Positions 1-9,021 are shown, counted from the first letter of the stretch. The stretch is 64,000 nt of DNA from Azorhizobium caulinodans ORS 571 (GCF_000010525.1 NC_009937.1:1431501-1495500), one strand, 5' to 3'. A program made the numbers and translations. Notes: a model not told the origin generated them from the letters alone.

Positions 1-1331
1 ATGGTCACCAGCGTGCCAGAGAGCATTGGAGCCGCCGTATGGCTCCAGGCATAGGCGGCCGCCTTGATGCGGTCCATGCCCTCTTCCATCTTCACCACCA
101 TCACCTCGATGGCGATGATGGCGTCGTCGACCAGCAGGCCCAGCGCCAGGATGAGCGCGCCGAGTGTGATGCGGTCGAAGAAGCGACCTGTCTCCAGCAT
201 GATCAGGAAGACAACGGCAAGCGTCAGCGGCACCGCAAGGGCCACGACGATGCCGACGCGCCATCCGAGGCTGACGAGGCTGACGAACAGCACGACGCCG
301 AGGGCCATGGCGAATTTCAGCATGAATTCGCCGACGGCCGCGTCGATGTTGACGGCCTGGTCGCTGACCTTCTCAAGCGTCATGCCGAGCTGCAAGGTCG
401 CCGCGATGGCGCTGGAGCGTGCTTCCAGCGCCTTGCCGAGTTCAAGCCCGTTCCACCCCTGCTGCATCACCGCCGCCAGCATGATGGTGGGTTCGCCATT
501 GTGGCGGATGATGTAGGTTTCGGGATCCTGGTAGCCGCGACGCACCTCGGCCACATCGGAGAGCTTGAGCGTGCGCCCCCCGGCCACGATGGGGGTGTTC
601 GCGATGGCGGCGAGGCTGTCATAGGCTCCATCGAAGCGGAGGAACACCTGTGGGCCGCGCGTGTCGATGGATCCGGCCGGGGTCACCGTGTTCTGCCGCT
701 GAAGGGCGGATGCTATTTCTTGCGCGGACACGCCCAACGTCGCCAGCTTGGCATAGGAAAACTCGACGAAGATCTGCTCGGGACGCTCGCCCAGAATGTT
801 GACCTTCTTCACGCCGGGGACGTGCAGCAGTTCCTGGCGGATCAACTCCGCCTGCCGCGCCAGTTCGCGCATGGGCATGCCCTTGGCCTTGAGGGCATAG
901 AGGGCGAAGCTCACATCGGAGAACTCGTCATTGACGAACGGACCGAGCACGCCGGAGGGCAGATTGCGCGCCTCGTCGCCTAACTTCTTGCGGGCCTGAT
1001 AGAATTCCTCCGCGACGGCCGAGGGGGGCGTATTGTCCTTGAGCGTGACCGTTAGGAAGGCAAAGCCGGGGCGGGCGATGGTTTCGACCCGGTCATACCA
1101 GGTCAGTTCCTGGATGCGCTTTTCCAGCGGTTCTGCGACGAGATCCTGCATCTCCCTCGCCGTCGCGCCAGGCCATGCCACGGTGACGGTGAGCGTTTTG
1201 ATAGTGAATGAGGGGTCTTCCGCTCTGCCAAGCTTGACGAAGGCATAGACGCCCGCGGCCGCCAGCAGCACGATGAAGAAGAGGGTGACGGCACGCTCAC
1301 GGACTGCCAGCGCTGAGAGATTGAAGCTCAT
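1..1331 (-). CDS. RND efflux permease, HAE1/AcrB-like (N-terminal part, runs off the window)
   Basis: Inner-membrane proton-driven pump subunit of a tripartite efflux system. The visible N-terminal ~443 residues start MSFNLSALAVRERAVTLFF, giving a first membrane helix, then the periplasmic porter region. Later, FMLKFAMALGVVLFVSL and GALILALGLLVDDAIIAIE match the TM2-TM4 region of HAE1 pumps; the LGLLVDDAI segment carries the Asp pair of the proton relay. The ATG at 1331 overlaps the stop of the upstream fusion-protein gene in an ATGA, so the two are translationally coupled. The C-terminal half lies beyond base 1. Substrate cannot be read from the sequence. Confidence 0.93.
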   Translation of the reverse strand, partial: MSFNLSALAVRERAVTLFFIVLLAAAGVYAFVKLGRAEDPSFTIKTLTVTVAWPGATAREMQDLVAEPLEKRIQELTWYDRVETIARPGFAFLTVTLKDNTPPSAVAEEFYQARKKLGDEARNLPSGVLGPFVNDEFSDVSFALYALKAKGMPMRELARQAELIRQELLHVPGVKKVNILGERPEQIFVEFSYAKLATLGVSAQEIASALQRQNTVTPAGSIDTRGPQVFLRFDGAYDSLAAIANTPIVAGGRTLKLSDVAEVRRGYQDPETYIIRHNGEPTIMLAAVMQQGWNGLELGKALEARSSAIAATLQLGMTLEKVSDQAVNIDAAVGEFMLKFAMALGVVLFVSLVSLGWRVGIVVALAVPLTLAVVFLIMLETGRFFDRITLGALILALGLLVDDAIIAIEVMVVKMEEGMDRIKAAAYAWSHTAAPMLSGTLVT

Positions 1332-2443
1332 TTGGAATTCCCCTCAATCAGCTTCGCCGTCCGTACGGCGGCGCCGTCTTTCAGGAGATGCGCGCCGAGC
1401 GCCACGACGTCCGCGCCAAGTGCGACGCCGGTGACCGTCGCGTATTCGTTTCCGAGGCGTTTGACTTGGACGGGCACGAAGCGGACCGTGGATGAGGTCG
1501 GGTCGAGAACCCATACGCCGGTCCGCACGCCATCATTCAGCACGGCGCCGATGGGGACGCTCACAGAGGGTTGGGCCTCCCCGCTGGGGATGGTGATCGT
1601 TACGGTCGTTCCAAGAGGGGCCGCGGCGGCGGGCCCCTCAAGGACGTACCGCGCCTCATAGGTGCGCGTCTGGGAGTCGGCCGCATCGGAGATCTGCCGC
1701 AGTCGCGCCGAGCTGGGTTCGGCATCACTGCCATAGACGCGCGCCTTGGCCTGCGAGCCCAAGGCGGGGCGGATCGTCTCGGGCAGTGCTACGACAGCTT
1801 CGCGCGGCCCAGCTTGGGCCAGCTGAATGACCGTTTGGCCCGCCGCGACCACCTGTCCGGGTTCGCCAAGGGTGGCGACGATGGTGCCGTCGGCTCCTGC
1901 GGTTAACGTGGAATAGGTCGCTTCGTTTGCGGCGACATCGGCTTCCGCTTCCGCAACATCGAGCTGCGCCTGAGCCGTGTCGAGCGCGGCCTTGGCCTGT
2001 TCGTAGCGTTGCGGCGTTGCAGCAAGCCCGCCCTTCACCAGCGCGGCGTATCGCTTTTCGTCGGCGCTCGCCTGAACCAGCACCGCGCGGGCAGCCGCCA
2101 CGGCGTTGCGCTTGGCGGTCAGCGCGAGGCGCAGATCCGTGTCGTCGATCCGCATAAGGGGCTGGCCCGCCTTGACCTGCTGCCCGACATCGACGAGCCG
2201 CTCGACGATCTTGCCGGGCACGCGGAAGCCGACATTGCTCTGGACCCGCGCCTCTATGAGACCCGTAAAGCCTCGCTCGAGGCCCGCTGTCGGCGCGATC
2301 TTCATCACCCTTACAAGCGGTGCCTCCTCCCTGGGATCACCAATCGGTCCGGCATGTGGTGAAGAAGGGGAAAGCGCGAAAAAGCCGGCCGCCCCAGCCA
2401 CTGCGGTCACAACGCCTGCCACGAGGAGAATGGGCTTTTTCAT
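1328..2443 (-). CDS. RND efflux periplasmic adaptor (membrane fusion protein, HlyD/AcrA family)
   Basis: About 371 residues. It links the RND permease to an outer-membrane channel. The N-terminus MKKPILLVAGVVTAVAGAAGFFAL is a membrane anchor/signal. Next come a biotinyl-lipoyl-like half (NVGFRVPGKIVERLVDVGQQVKAGQPLMRID), an alpha-helical hairpin rich in Ala/Gln (about residues 85-165), the second lipoyl half (AGADGTIVATLGEPGQVVAAGQ) and beta-barrel regions. I chose the ATG at 2443 rather than an in-frame start at 2506, because the latter lies inside the operator palindrome and the extra 21 residues precede the hydrophobic anchor. Likely repressed by the divergent TetR protein. Confidence 0.93.
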   Translation of the reverse strand: MKKPILLVAGVVTAVAGAAGFFALSPSSPHAGPIGDPREEAPLVRVMKIAPTAGLERGFTGLIEARVQSNVGFRVPGKIVERLVDVGQQVKAGQPLMRIDDTDLRLALTAKRNAVAAARAVLVQASADEKRYAALVKGGLAATPQRYEQAKAALDTAQAQLDVAEAEADVAANEATYSTLTAGADGTIVATLGEPGQVVAAGQTVIQLAQAGPREAVVALPETIRPALGSQAKARVYGSDAEPSSARLRQISDAADSQTRTYEARYVLEGPAAAAPLGTTVTITIPSGEAQPSVSVPIGAVLNDGVRTGVWVLDPTSSTVRFVPVQVKRLGNEYATVTGVALGADVVALGAHLLKDGAAVRTAKLIEGNSK

Positions 2444-2460
2444 AGCCGTCGCCTGCCAAA

Positions 2461-2511
2461 TTAGATTGCGTCCGAACGCTATATTGGATATAGATGCCGA
2501 ACGCAATCTAA
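2461..2511. promoter_or_regulatory. Palindromic operator between the efflux operon and tetR
   Basis: Two 11-bp arms, TTAGATTGCGT (2461-2471) and ACGCAATCTAA (2501-2511), are perfect inverted repeats. Inside them lies a second inverted repeat, CTATAT-TGG-ATATAG (2479-2493). The octamer CCGAACGC occurs as a direct repeat at 2472-2479 and 2497-2504. The site fills the divergent gap, so one regulator could control both directions. Binding by the TetR protein is inference. Confidence 0.8.
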
Positions 2512-2527
2512 ATTCGGGAGGTCAGTT

Positions 2528-3115
2528 ATGCGCGTCAGTCGAATTCAGGCGGAAGAAAACCGGCAAACGGTGATCAGTGTGGCGAGCCGTCTCTTTCGCG
2601 AGCACGGCTTCGACGGCATCGGCCTGAAGGACCTGATGGCCGGTGCGGGCATGACGCAAGGTGCCTTCTACAAGCAGTTCGAGTCCAAGGAGGATCTGGC
2701 GGTTCAGGCTTCTAGAAGTGCGCTCGCAGGCGCGGTGGAGAGGTGGTCGACGGCCGCTGCATCCAATCCCGAAGATCCGCTCGCGGCCATCATGCGTTTC
2801 TATCTCAGCATGGGGCACTGCACCGAAAAGACCGATGGTTGCCCGGTGGTCGCGCTCGGCTCAGATGCTGCGCGCCAGGGGGCGAACGTAAGAGCGGCGT
2901 TCGAGGACGGCATCAAAGATCATCTTGAAATGATAGCTGGCTGGGTGGGCGAGGATCACGACCCAAATGGCAAGGCCATGGGAGTAATGGCGACGATGGT
3001 CGGCGCTGTATTGCTCGCACGGGCTGTCAATGATCCCAAGCTCTCACGGAAGCTCCTGCAGTCCGCCGCTGAAGCAGTTCTGCTGCAAACCGGCAATCGT
3101 CAAGAATGTGCGTAA
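2528..3115 (+). CDS. TetR-family transcriptional repressor
   Basis: 195 residues, typical TetR size. The N-terminal helix-turn-helix is clear: RLFREHGFDGIGLKDLMAGAGMTQGAFYKQFESKEDL (about residues 18-55). The C-terminal ligand-binding domain has the form seen in TetR proteins next to efflux pumps, with a GCPVVALGSDAARQ segment. A GGGAGG Shine-Dalgarno at 2515-2520 supports the ATG at 2528. It is divergent from the RND operon across the palindromic operator, so it is probably a ligand-released repressor of the pump and of itself. Confidence 0.93.
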   Translation: MRVSRIQAEENRQTVISVASRLFREHGFDGIGLKDLMAGAGMTQGAFYKQFESKEDLAVQASRSALAGAVERWSTAAASNPEDPLAAIMRFYLSMGHCTEKTDGCPVVALGSDAARQGANVRAAFEDGIKDHLEMIAGWVGEDHDPNGKAMGVMATMVGAVLLARAVNDPKLSRKLLQSAAEAVLLQTGNRQECA

Positions 3116-3159
3116 ATGTAACATTGAAATTATTTTGTCATTCATACGGCGGGCGATTG

Positions 3160-3327
3160 ATGAAAATGATGGGTCGATTGCAATTGTTCCGTGTCGCAGT
3201 GCGGAAATTTATACAAAAAGTCTATCTATTCGCGGCGGCTATGGAAGTCGATGAATTCGATCTCCTGGAACGACGCGTCCGCGTTCTAGAGACCCGAATC
3301 GCCTCACTTCACTCCAAGAAAGAATGA
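3160..3327 (+). CDS. Possible small protein (55 aa), unknown
   Basis: An open frame reads MKMMGRLQLFRVAVRKFIQKVYLF and then MEVDEFDLLERRVRVLETRI. This is a basic amphipathic or hydrophobic N-terminus followed by a short heptad-like helix that could form a coiled coil. The surroundings are more AT-rich than the neighbouring genes. The ribosome binding site is weak, and I do not recognise a family. It could be a chance frame. Confidence 0.3.
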   Translation: MKMMGRLQLFRVAVRKFIQKVYLFAAAMEVDEFDLLERRVRVLETRIASLHSKKE

Positions 3328-3340
3328 AGGCCGGTCCCCG

Positions 3341-3368
3341 TTTTGATCGGGAAGCCCGATTGTCAAAA
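3341..3368. promoter_or_regulatory. Imperfect hairpin ahead of the redox gene
   Basis: TTTTGATCGGG, loop AAG, then CCCGATTGTCAAAA pair apart from a small bulge. It lies 22 bases before the ATG at 3391. It could be a terminator of upstream transcription read on either strand, or an operator. No function is shown directly. Confidence 0.4.
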
Positions 3369-3390
3369 TGGCAACCACTGAGGCAAGAGC

Positions 3391-5849
3391 ATGAACCTCG
3401 ATGATCATCCTACGGTCAGGCAGCTTCGCGCATCAGGTCGACTGGGCGAGACCGCAAGTATAGCTGGCCCCATCGATGCGAATGAGTTGCGCAAGCTCGC
3501 GCTGGAGTGCGGCGCCCACGACGTCGGGCTGGTTGAAATCGGACGCACTGAACTTGACCCGCAGCGCGACGAAATCCTCAAGAATTATCCGTGGACACGC
3601 ACTCTGCTCAGCTTCGTCGTAAAGATGGTGCGTGAGCCGGTACGCGGAACGCCGCGCTCTGTCTCCAACCTGGAATTCCACCGCGCCGGTTATGAGACCA
3701 ACGAAATCGCCGCACGCATCGTCTCTTGCCTGCAGGATAGCGGCATTCGTGCGGTGAACCCCTCCATGGGTTTTCCCATGGAAATGCAGAATAATCCCGG
3801 CGCGGCCATCTGGATCGTTTCGCACAAGCCGGTGGCGGTTGCAGCAGGTCTCGGTCGCATGGGTATCCATCGCAACCTGATTCACCCGAAGTTCGGCAAC
3901 TTTGTCCTGCTGGGAACAGTCCTGCTCGATCAGGATGTCAGTGCGGTTGATCAGTCGATTGATTACAATCCGTGCCTTGAATGTAATCTTTGCGTGGCTG
4001 TCTGCCCGGTGGGCGCCATTAAGCCAGATGGCGCGTTCAATTTTCAGGCCTGCTTCACCCACAATTACCGCGAGTTCATGGGTGGGTTTAACGATTGGGT
4101 CGAGCAGATCGCTGACGCAAAGGATGCCATTGATTATCGCAAACGCGTCAACGAGCCTGAAACCGCTTCGATGTGGCAAAGCCTGACCTACGGAGCCAAT
4201 TACAAATCCGCATACTGCCTCGCCGTTTGCCCTGCAGGCGAGGATGTGATCGGTCCGTATTTAAATGACAAGGCTGCCCATCGCCGCGAGATTGTGCGGC
4301 CCCTCCAGGAGCGGCCGGAGACCATCTACGTCGTTGCCGGAACTGACGCTGATCAGGTGGCCCGCCGTAAATGGAAAAACAAGACCGTCAAACCTGTCGG
4401 TAACGGTATGACGCCCCGGACAATTTCTGGGCTCTTGACCTTCATGCCGATCGTCTTCCAGCCCGAGCAGTCGCGCGGGCTCGACGCCGTCTTTCATTTT
4501 ACCTTTACCGGCGCGGATCATCGCGACGCGACGATCACGATAAAGGACCGCAAAATCACCGTTCGCGAGGGGCTTATCGGGAAGGCTAGCATTCGTGTTA
4601 CAGCGGATGCAAAGACCTGGCTCGGGTTCCTTGCAAAGGAAAAGAACATCGTTTGGGCGCTGGCAACGCGAAAGATCCGCATCTCCGGCGATCCGCGGCT
4701 GCTGCTGGCGTTCGGCAAGTGCTTCCCGTCACCGGAAATCAAGCGCAAGCATGTCGAGGTGATCCCAGAGGCCTCGCTGATTGTGCCGGCGATACGGCCG
4801 TTTGAAAAGAACGATGCCCTAACCGGAAAAGCTCGCTGGTACGGCGCTCTGCTTCTGAAGGATATCGAGCAGGTTACGCCGAATGTGAAGACATTCCGCT
4901 TCGTCAATCCTAAGGGCGGCGACATTCCGTTCACCCATGTTGCGGGCCAGTATCTCACCTTCGACATTGCCCCTCACGGCATCGCGACCCGGCGCTCCTA
5001 CACGATAGCTTCGCCACCGAGCTGGCGTGACCGCATTGAGATTACAGTCAAACGAGAGCAATTCGGTCTGGTATCGCGTTGGCTGCACGACGAAGTGGCC
5101 GTGGGCGACCTCATGAATATCGAGGCCCCCGGCGGCATGTTCGTGTTCTCAGGTCGCGAGGGGCCGAGTGTGGTCCTTATCGGAGGCGGCGTCGGCATCA
5201 CGCCAATGATGAGTATCGCTCGATACCTCACCGACACTCAGTGGCCTGGCACCATCTATCTGCTCACCAGCTTCCTACCCCGCAGGACATAATCTTCAGG
5301 CGGGAGATTGGGAGCCTGCGGAAGCGCAATCCCCGGCTGCGGGTCGCCACCACCGTCACCAACGCGCAAGGCGACGACTGGACCGGTTCGACCGGCTTCA
5401 TCAATGCCCGCTTCATCCAGGCTCATGTTCCGGACATCGCCCTTCATCCCTCCCTCATCTGCGGTCCTCCGGCGATGATGGACGCCGTCAAGGCTGCGCT
5501 CCATCAGTTGGGCGTGCCGAACAGCCAGGTGAAAACGGAGGGTTTCGGAACCGACAGACGTGATCCCAGCAAAAAAGCCCAAAAGCTCGGCAAGGTGATT
5601 GCCACTGTATCGTTTCGGGAATCACATCTTTCGGCAGCCGCGCGCGAGGGCATGACATTGCTGGATGTGGCGGATGAATCTGGGGTTTTCATCGATAGCG
5701 CGTGCCGCTCAGGAACCTGTGGCGTGAAGCTGACAAGTGGCAAGGTTCGCCTGGGAACAGACGATGCACTGAGCGATGAAGAAAGGGCGCAAGGCTACAT
5801 CCTCGCCTGTCAGGCGCAACCCGACGGCGATGTGGCGTTGGATGTGTAG
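3391..5849 (+). pseudogene. Multidomain Fe-S flavoprotein: QueG-like 4Fe-4S reductase + SCP2-like domain + ferredoxin reductase + 2Fe-2S; frameshifted
   Basis: Residues ~25-300 resemble the epoxyqueuosine-reductase/reductive-dehalogenase fold, with ferredoxin clusters C195-x2-C198-x2-C201-x3-C205P and a second group around C276/C280. Residues ~330-450 look like an SCP2 sterol-binding domain (WLGFLAKEKNIVWALATRKIRISGD). From ~480 there is a flavin reductase (RRSYTIASPP; GGGVGITPMMS). The frame is lost near 5265-5285 and ends at 5292. The NAD-binding end and the ferredoxin domain continue in another frame to 5849, so one base appears to be missing. The ferredoxin motif reads C-x4-C-x2-K (5703-5729), where the third cluster ligand should be Cys. 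Both faults suggest an inactive gene. The intact version would be a self-sufficient NAD(P)H-driven reductase; its substrate is unknown. Confidence 0.8.
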
Positions 5850-5926
5850 GATGGCTGCACGGCCTCTCTTCCGAAAGCGGACCGCCACCAGTCTGCCCCG
5901 GTGCCGTCTGTCGGCAAAGCGCCGCC

Positions 5927-6040
5927 ATGTTGGTCGTTCAGATATTGCCGACCGATCCGCAAAGCCGCCGTTCATTTTACGATGTGCGACTGACCGTAGA
6001 GGGCGGAGAGCGAACGTTCGCTGCGCTGGTCACAAACGGC
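5927..6040 (+). pseudogene. 5' fragment of an unknown gene cut by IS66
   Basis: An open frame MLVVQILPTDPQSRRSFYDV... runs into the left end of the IS66 element at 6041, after which the reading becomes transposon sequence. No continuation is visible to the right of the element at 8499. It could equally be a chance frame; the family is not recognised. Confidence 0.35.
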
Positions 6041-6116
6041 GTAAGCGTCGTCCTACCCCCACCTTTCGCCGGCGAGGCTGAGGGGGCGATGTTCCGAGCC
6101 TGGAGGGCTTGGACAT

Positions 6117-6557
6117 ATGACGATTTCAGAGCTTACGCTTAAATCTAGCGCCGAGGAGCCGGTGCGGCGGTTCGAGGTTTTCACCGGAGCCGGGCGTCGC
6201 CGAGAGTGGGCTCCCGAGGAGAAGGCGCGGATTGTCACCGAGAGCTTTGAGCCTGGAGCCACGGTGAGTGCAGTGGCGCGCCGCCACGGACTGTCGCCGC
6301 AGCAGTTGTTCACGTGGCGCCGTGAGGCGCGGAAAGCGAGCGAGACGATCCCGGCTTTCGTGCCGGCGGTGGTCGCTCCGGAACCGGTTCCCGCATCTGA
6401 GCCGTCCGCCCAACCGTCACGGCCGAAGCCGCGTGATCGGCAACGTCGCGCGGCAGCCATCGAGGTCGACGTCGCCGGGGTCAGGGTGACGATTGAGAAC
6501 GGGGCCTCGCCCGCCACCATCGCAGCGGTGCTCGGCGCGCTGAAGGCCGGATCGTGA
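6117..6557 (+). CDS. tnpA: IS66 accessory protein TnpA
   Basis: 146 residues, the first gene of the element. It has an IS3/IS66-type helix-turn-helix: RREWAPEEKARIVTESFEPG, then VARRHGLSPQQLFTWRRE (about residues 25-65). A variable linker and a conserved tail, VRVTIENGASPATIAAVLGAL, follow. Probably DNA-binding and needed with TnpB for transposition. Its stop overlaps the GTG start of tnpB. Confidence 0.92.
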   Translation: MTISELTLKSSAEEPVRRFEVFTGAGRRREWAPEEKARIVTESFEPGATVSAVARRHGLSPQQLFTWRREARKASETIPAFVPAVVAPEPVPASEPSAQPSRPKPRDRQRRAAAIEVDVAGVRVTIENGASPATIAAVLGALKAGS

Positions 6558-6910
6558 TCGGCCCGAGCGGCGCGGTCCGGGTCATGGTGGCGACACGGCC
6601 GGTGGACTTCCGCAAGGGGGCGGAGGGTCTCGCCGCTTTGGTGCGCGAGACCATGGGCGCCGATCCGTTCTCCGGCACCGTGTACGTGTTCCGGGCCAAG
6701 CGAGCGGACCGGGTGAAGCTGGTGTTCTGGGACGGCACCGGCGTCGTGCTGGTGGCGAAGCGGCTTGAGGACGGGGAGTTCCGCTGGCCGAAGATCGAGG
6801 ACGGCACCCTGCAGCTGACGTCGGCCCAGCTCCAGGCCCTGCTCGAGGGCCTCGACTGGCGGCGAGTGCATGAGGCGCAGCGCACGATGACACCGGTCAC
6901 CGCCAGCTGA
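6554..6910 (+). CDS. tnpB: IS66 Orf2 protein TnpB
   Basis: 118 residues, the usual size. It carries the family signature VRVMVATRPVDFRKGAEGLAALV and YVFRAKRADRVKLVFWDGTGVVLVAKRLE. It starts at a GTG that overlaps the tnpA stop (GTGA), indicating translational coupling. The exact biochemical role of TnpB in IS66 transposition is not established. Confidence 0.94.
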   Translation: MIGPSGAVRVMVATRPVDFRKGAEGLAALVRETMGADPFSGTVYVFRAKRADRVKLVFWDGTGVVLVAKRLEDGEFRWPKIEDGTLQLTSAQLQALLEGLDWRRVHEAQRTMTPVTAS

Positions 6911-6952
6911 AGAGGCTCGCAGGGGCCTGGCGAATGTGATTCACTTCCGGTC

Positions 6953-8485
6953 ATGGCCTCGCTCTCCACCGAGCCCCCCCGTGACCCCGAGACGCTCCAG
7001 GCGATGCTGATCGCGCGGGACACGGAGATCGAGCGCCTGCGCCAGATCATCAAGGAGTTGCAGCGCCACCGCTTCGGACGGCGGGCGGAGAGCCTGCCCG
7101 AGGACCAACTGCTGCTGGCGCTCGAAGAGGCCGAACAGGTCGAGGCTGCCTACTTCGCCGCGTCCGATGAACAGGTGCCGGCCGAGAAGGCCGAGCGGGT
7201 GGCCAAACGCCGTGCGAACCGCGGTGCTTTGCCCGCCCATCTGCCGCGGATCGAGACCGTGATCGATATCGAGAGTGACATCTGCCCCTGCTGTTCCGGC
7301 AAGCTGCACCGCATCGGCGAGGATGTGGCGGAACGGCTCGACATGGTGCCTGCCCAGTTCCGCGTCCTGGTGGTGCGGCGGCCGAAATATGCCTGCCGGT
7401 CCTGCGCGGACGTGGTGGTGCAGGCCCCCGCTTCGGCTCGGTTGATCGAAGGTGGCATCCCGACCGAGGCAACCGTCGCCCATGTGCTGGTCTCGAAATA
7501 CGCCGACCATCTGCCCCTGTATCGCCAAGTCCAGATCTATGCGCGGCAGGGCATCGCGCTCGACCGCTCGACGCTGGCGGACTGGGTCGGGCGCGCCGCC
7601 TTCCTGCTGCGACCTGTCCACGAGCGGCTGCTGGCGATGCTAAGGGCCTCGACCAAGCTGTTCGCCGACGAGACCACGGCGCCGGTGCTCGATCCCGGCC
7701 GTGGCCGCACCAAGACCGGGCAGCTCTTCGCCTATGCCCGTGATGACCGTCCGTGGGGCGGAGCCGATCCGCCCGCCGTCGCTTATGTCTATGCCCCCGA
7801 TCGTAAGAGCGAGCGGCCGGTCGCCCACCTCGACGGCTTCAGCGGCATCCTGCAGGTCGATGGCTATGGCGGCTACAAGGCGCTAGCCGGACGCAACGCC
7901 GTGAATCTGGCGTTCTGCTGGGCCCACGTGCGCCGCCGCTTCTACGAGCTCGCTCAGAGCGGTCCCGCGCCGATCGCCAGCGAGGCCCTGCAGCGCATCG
8001 CCGAGCTCTATCGCCTCGAGGCTGCGATCCACGGCCGAACCCCAGATGAGCGCCGAGCCTCGCGCCAAGAGAAGAGCAGGCCGATCATCGAGGCCATGGA
8101 GCCATGGCTGCGCGAGAAGCTGGCTCTGATCAGCCAGAAGACCAAGCTGGCCGAGGCGATCCGCTATGCGCTCTCGCGCTGGCAGGGGCTGACCCCGTTC
8201 CTCGACGACGGCCGCGTCGAGTTGGACAACAACATCGTCGAGCGCTCCATCCGACCCCTGGCCCTGACCCGGAAGAATGCGCTCTTCGCCGGCTCCGACG
8301 GCGGCGCCGAGCACTGGGCTGTCATGGCTTCGCGGGTCGAGACCTGCAAGCTCAACGACATCGACCCCCAGGCCTACCTCGCGGACGTCATCACCCGCAT
8401 CGTCAACAGCCACCCCAACAGCCGCATCGACGACCTCATGCCATGGGCCTACCCAGCACAGCCGGTCCTCAGCAACGTGGCCTGA
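6953..8485 (+). CDS. tnpC: IS66 transposase TnpC
   Basis: 510 residues, full length for the IS66 transposase. It has an N-terminal coiled coil (ARDTEIERLRQIIKELQRHRFG), a zinc-finger-like region (CPCCSGKLHRIGED and CRSC), then the DDE catalytic domain with LFADETTAPVLDPG, LQVDGYGGYKAL and VELDNNIVERSIRPLALTRKN, and the C-terminal IS66 tail. All the motifs expected of an active enzyme are visible, with no frameshift. Confidence 0.95.
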   Translation: MASLSTEPPRDPETLQAMLIARDTEIERLRQIIKELQRHRFGRRAESLPEDQLLLALEEAEQVEAAYFAASDEQVPAEKAERVAKRRANRGALPAHLPRIETVIDIESDICPCCSGKLHRIGEDVAERLDMVPAQFRVLVVRRPKYACRSCADVVVQAPASARLIEGGIPTEATVAHVLVSKYADHLPLYRQVQIYARQGIALDRSTLADWVGRAAFLLRPVHERLLAMLRASTKLFADETTAPVLDPGRGRTKTGQLFAYARDDRPWGGADPPAVAYVYAPDRKSERPVAHLDGFSGILQVDGYGGYKALAGRNAVNLAFCWAHVRRRFYELAQSGPAPIASEALQRIAELYRLEAAIHGRTPDERRASRQEKSRPIIEAMEPWLREKLALISQKTKLAEAIRYALSRWQGLTPFLDDGRVELDNNIVERSIRPLALTRKNALFAGSDGGAEHWAVMASRVETCKLNDIDPQAYLADVITRIVNSHPNSRIDDLMPWAYPAQPVLSNVA

Positions 8486-8579
8486 AGACGACGCTTACGC
8501 TTTTAGGGGGAAGCAGCCCTTCGATCGACCTTGGTCCCGCGACAGCGCACCGAATCCGGTAGGTGATATCCCATACCAA

Positions 8580-8957
8580 CTAGCTGGCGTCGTATCGGAT
8601 GCGGGCGCCTTTGATGTTCTCCTGATTGCTGTTCGCCCATGTCACGAGCGTCATGACGGGCGCGAGAAGCGTCCGCCCCACATCCGTGAGTTCGTAGTCG
8701 ACGCGCGGCGGAATCGTGGGAAACAAGGTCCGCTTCACCAACCCGTCACGTTCCAGACTGCGCAGGTTAATCGTTAGCATCCGCTGAGAAATGCCGTCGA
8801 TGCGACGCCGCAGTTCATTGAACCGTACGGGCCCATCCTTGAGCGTCGCGATGATGTACAGGGTCCACTTGTCGCCGATGAGATCAAGGATTTCCCGGAC
8901 CATCCGACAGTCGTCCCCTTCGCCGGGGGTAGGAAAATCAATGTCACTAAGGGTCAT
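8580..8957 (-). CDS. HxlR-family transcriptional regulator
   Basis: 125 residues, a typical HxlR winged helix: a Cys near the N-terminus (GDDCRMVREILDLIGDKWTLYIIATL), recognition region RFNELRRRIDGISQRMLTINLRSLERDGLV, and a wing at VDYELTDVGRTL. Such proteins often sense electrophiles or quinones through that N-terminal Cys. It is divergent from an azoreductase gene across 87 bases holding an inverted repeat, so it probably controls azoR and itself, as YodB-type HxlR regulators do. Confidence 0.93.
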   Translation of the reverse strand: MTLSDIDFPTPGEGDDCRMVREILDLIGDKWTLYIIATLKDGPVRFNELRRRIDGISQRMLTINLRSLERDGLVKRTLFPTIPPRVDYELTDVGRTLLAPVMTLVTWANSNQENIKGARIRYDAS

Positions 8958-9002
8958 CGGAGTGCCTTCTTGCGAGCAGCGTGGCGGTCACTTTAATAGC
9001 GT

Positions 9003-9021
9003 CGGTAACAAGAAATTACCG
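9003..9021. promoter_or_regulatory. Inverted repeat in the hxlR/azoR divergent promoter
   Basis: CGGTAA (9003-9008), spacer CAAGAAA, TTACCG (9016-9021). It lies 24 bases before the azoR ATG and is a plausible HxlR operator. The assignment rests on position and symmetry only. Confidence 0.55.

Larger units (their letters stand above)
6041..8498. mobile_element. IS66-family insertion sequence, complete
   Basis: Terminal inverted repeats GTAAGCGTCGTC at 6041-6052 and its exact complement at 8487-8498 bound the three IS66 genes tnpA, tnpB and tnpC, all intact and in the usual order. IS66 elements normally leave an 8-bp target duplication. The flanking octamers here (CAAACGGC left, GCTTTTAG right) do not match, so the two flanks were probably not contiguous before. 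Recombination between copies or a deletion would explain this. Confidence 0.92.

Noticed and set aside
39-983. Plus-strand frame of 314 codons
   Set aside because: It is the antisense shadow of the RND permease, whose minus-strand translation has clear family motifs.
5265-5292. Programmed frameshift in the redox fusion gene
   Set aside because: No slippery heptamer or downstream stimulatory structure is evident, and the downstream ferredoxin motif is also damaged, so decay is the simpler reading.
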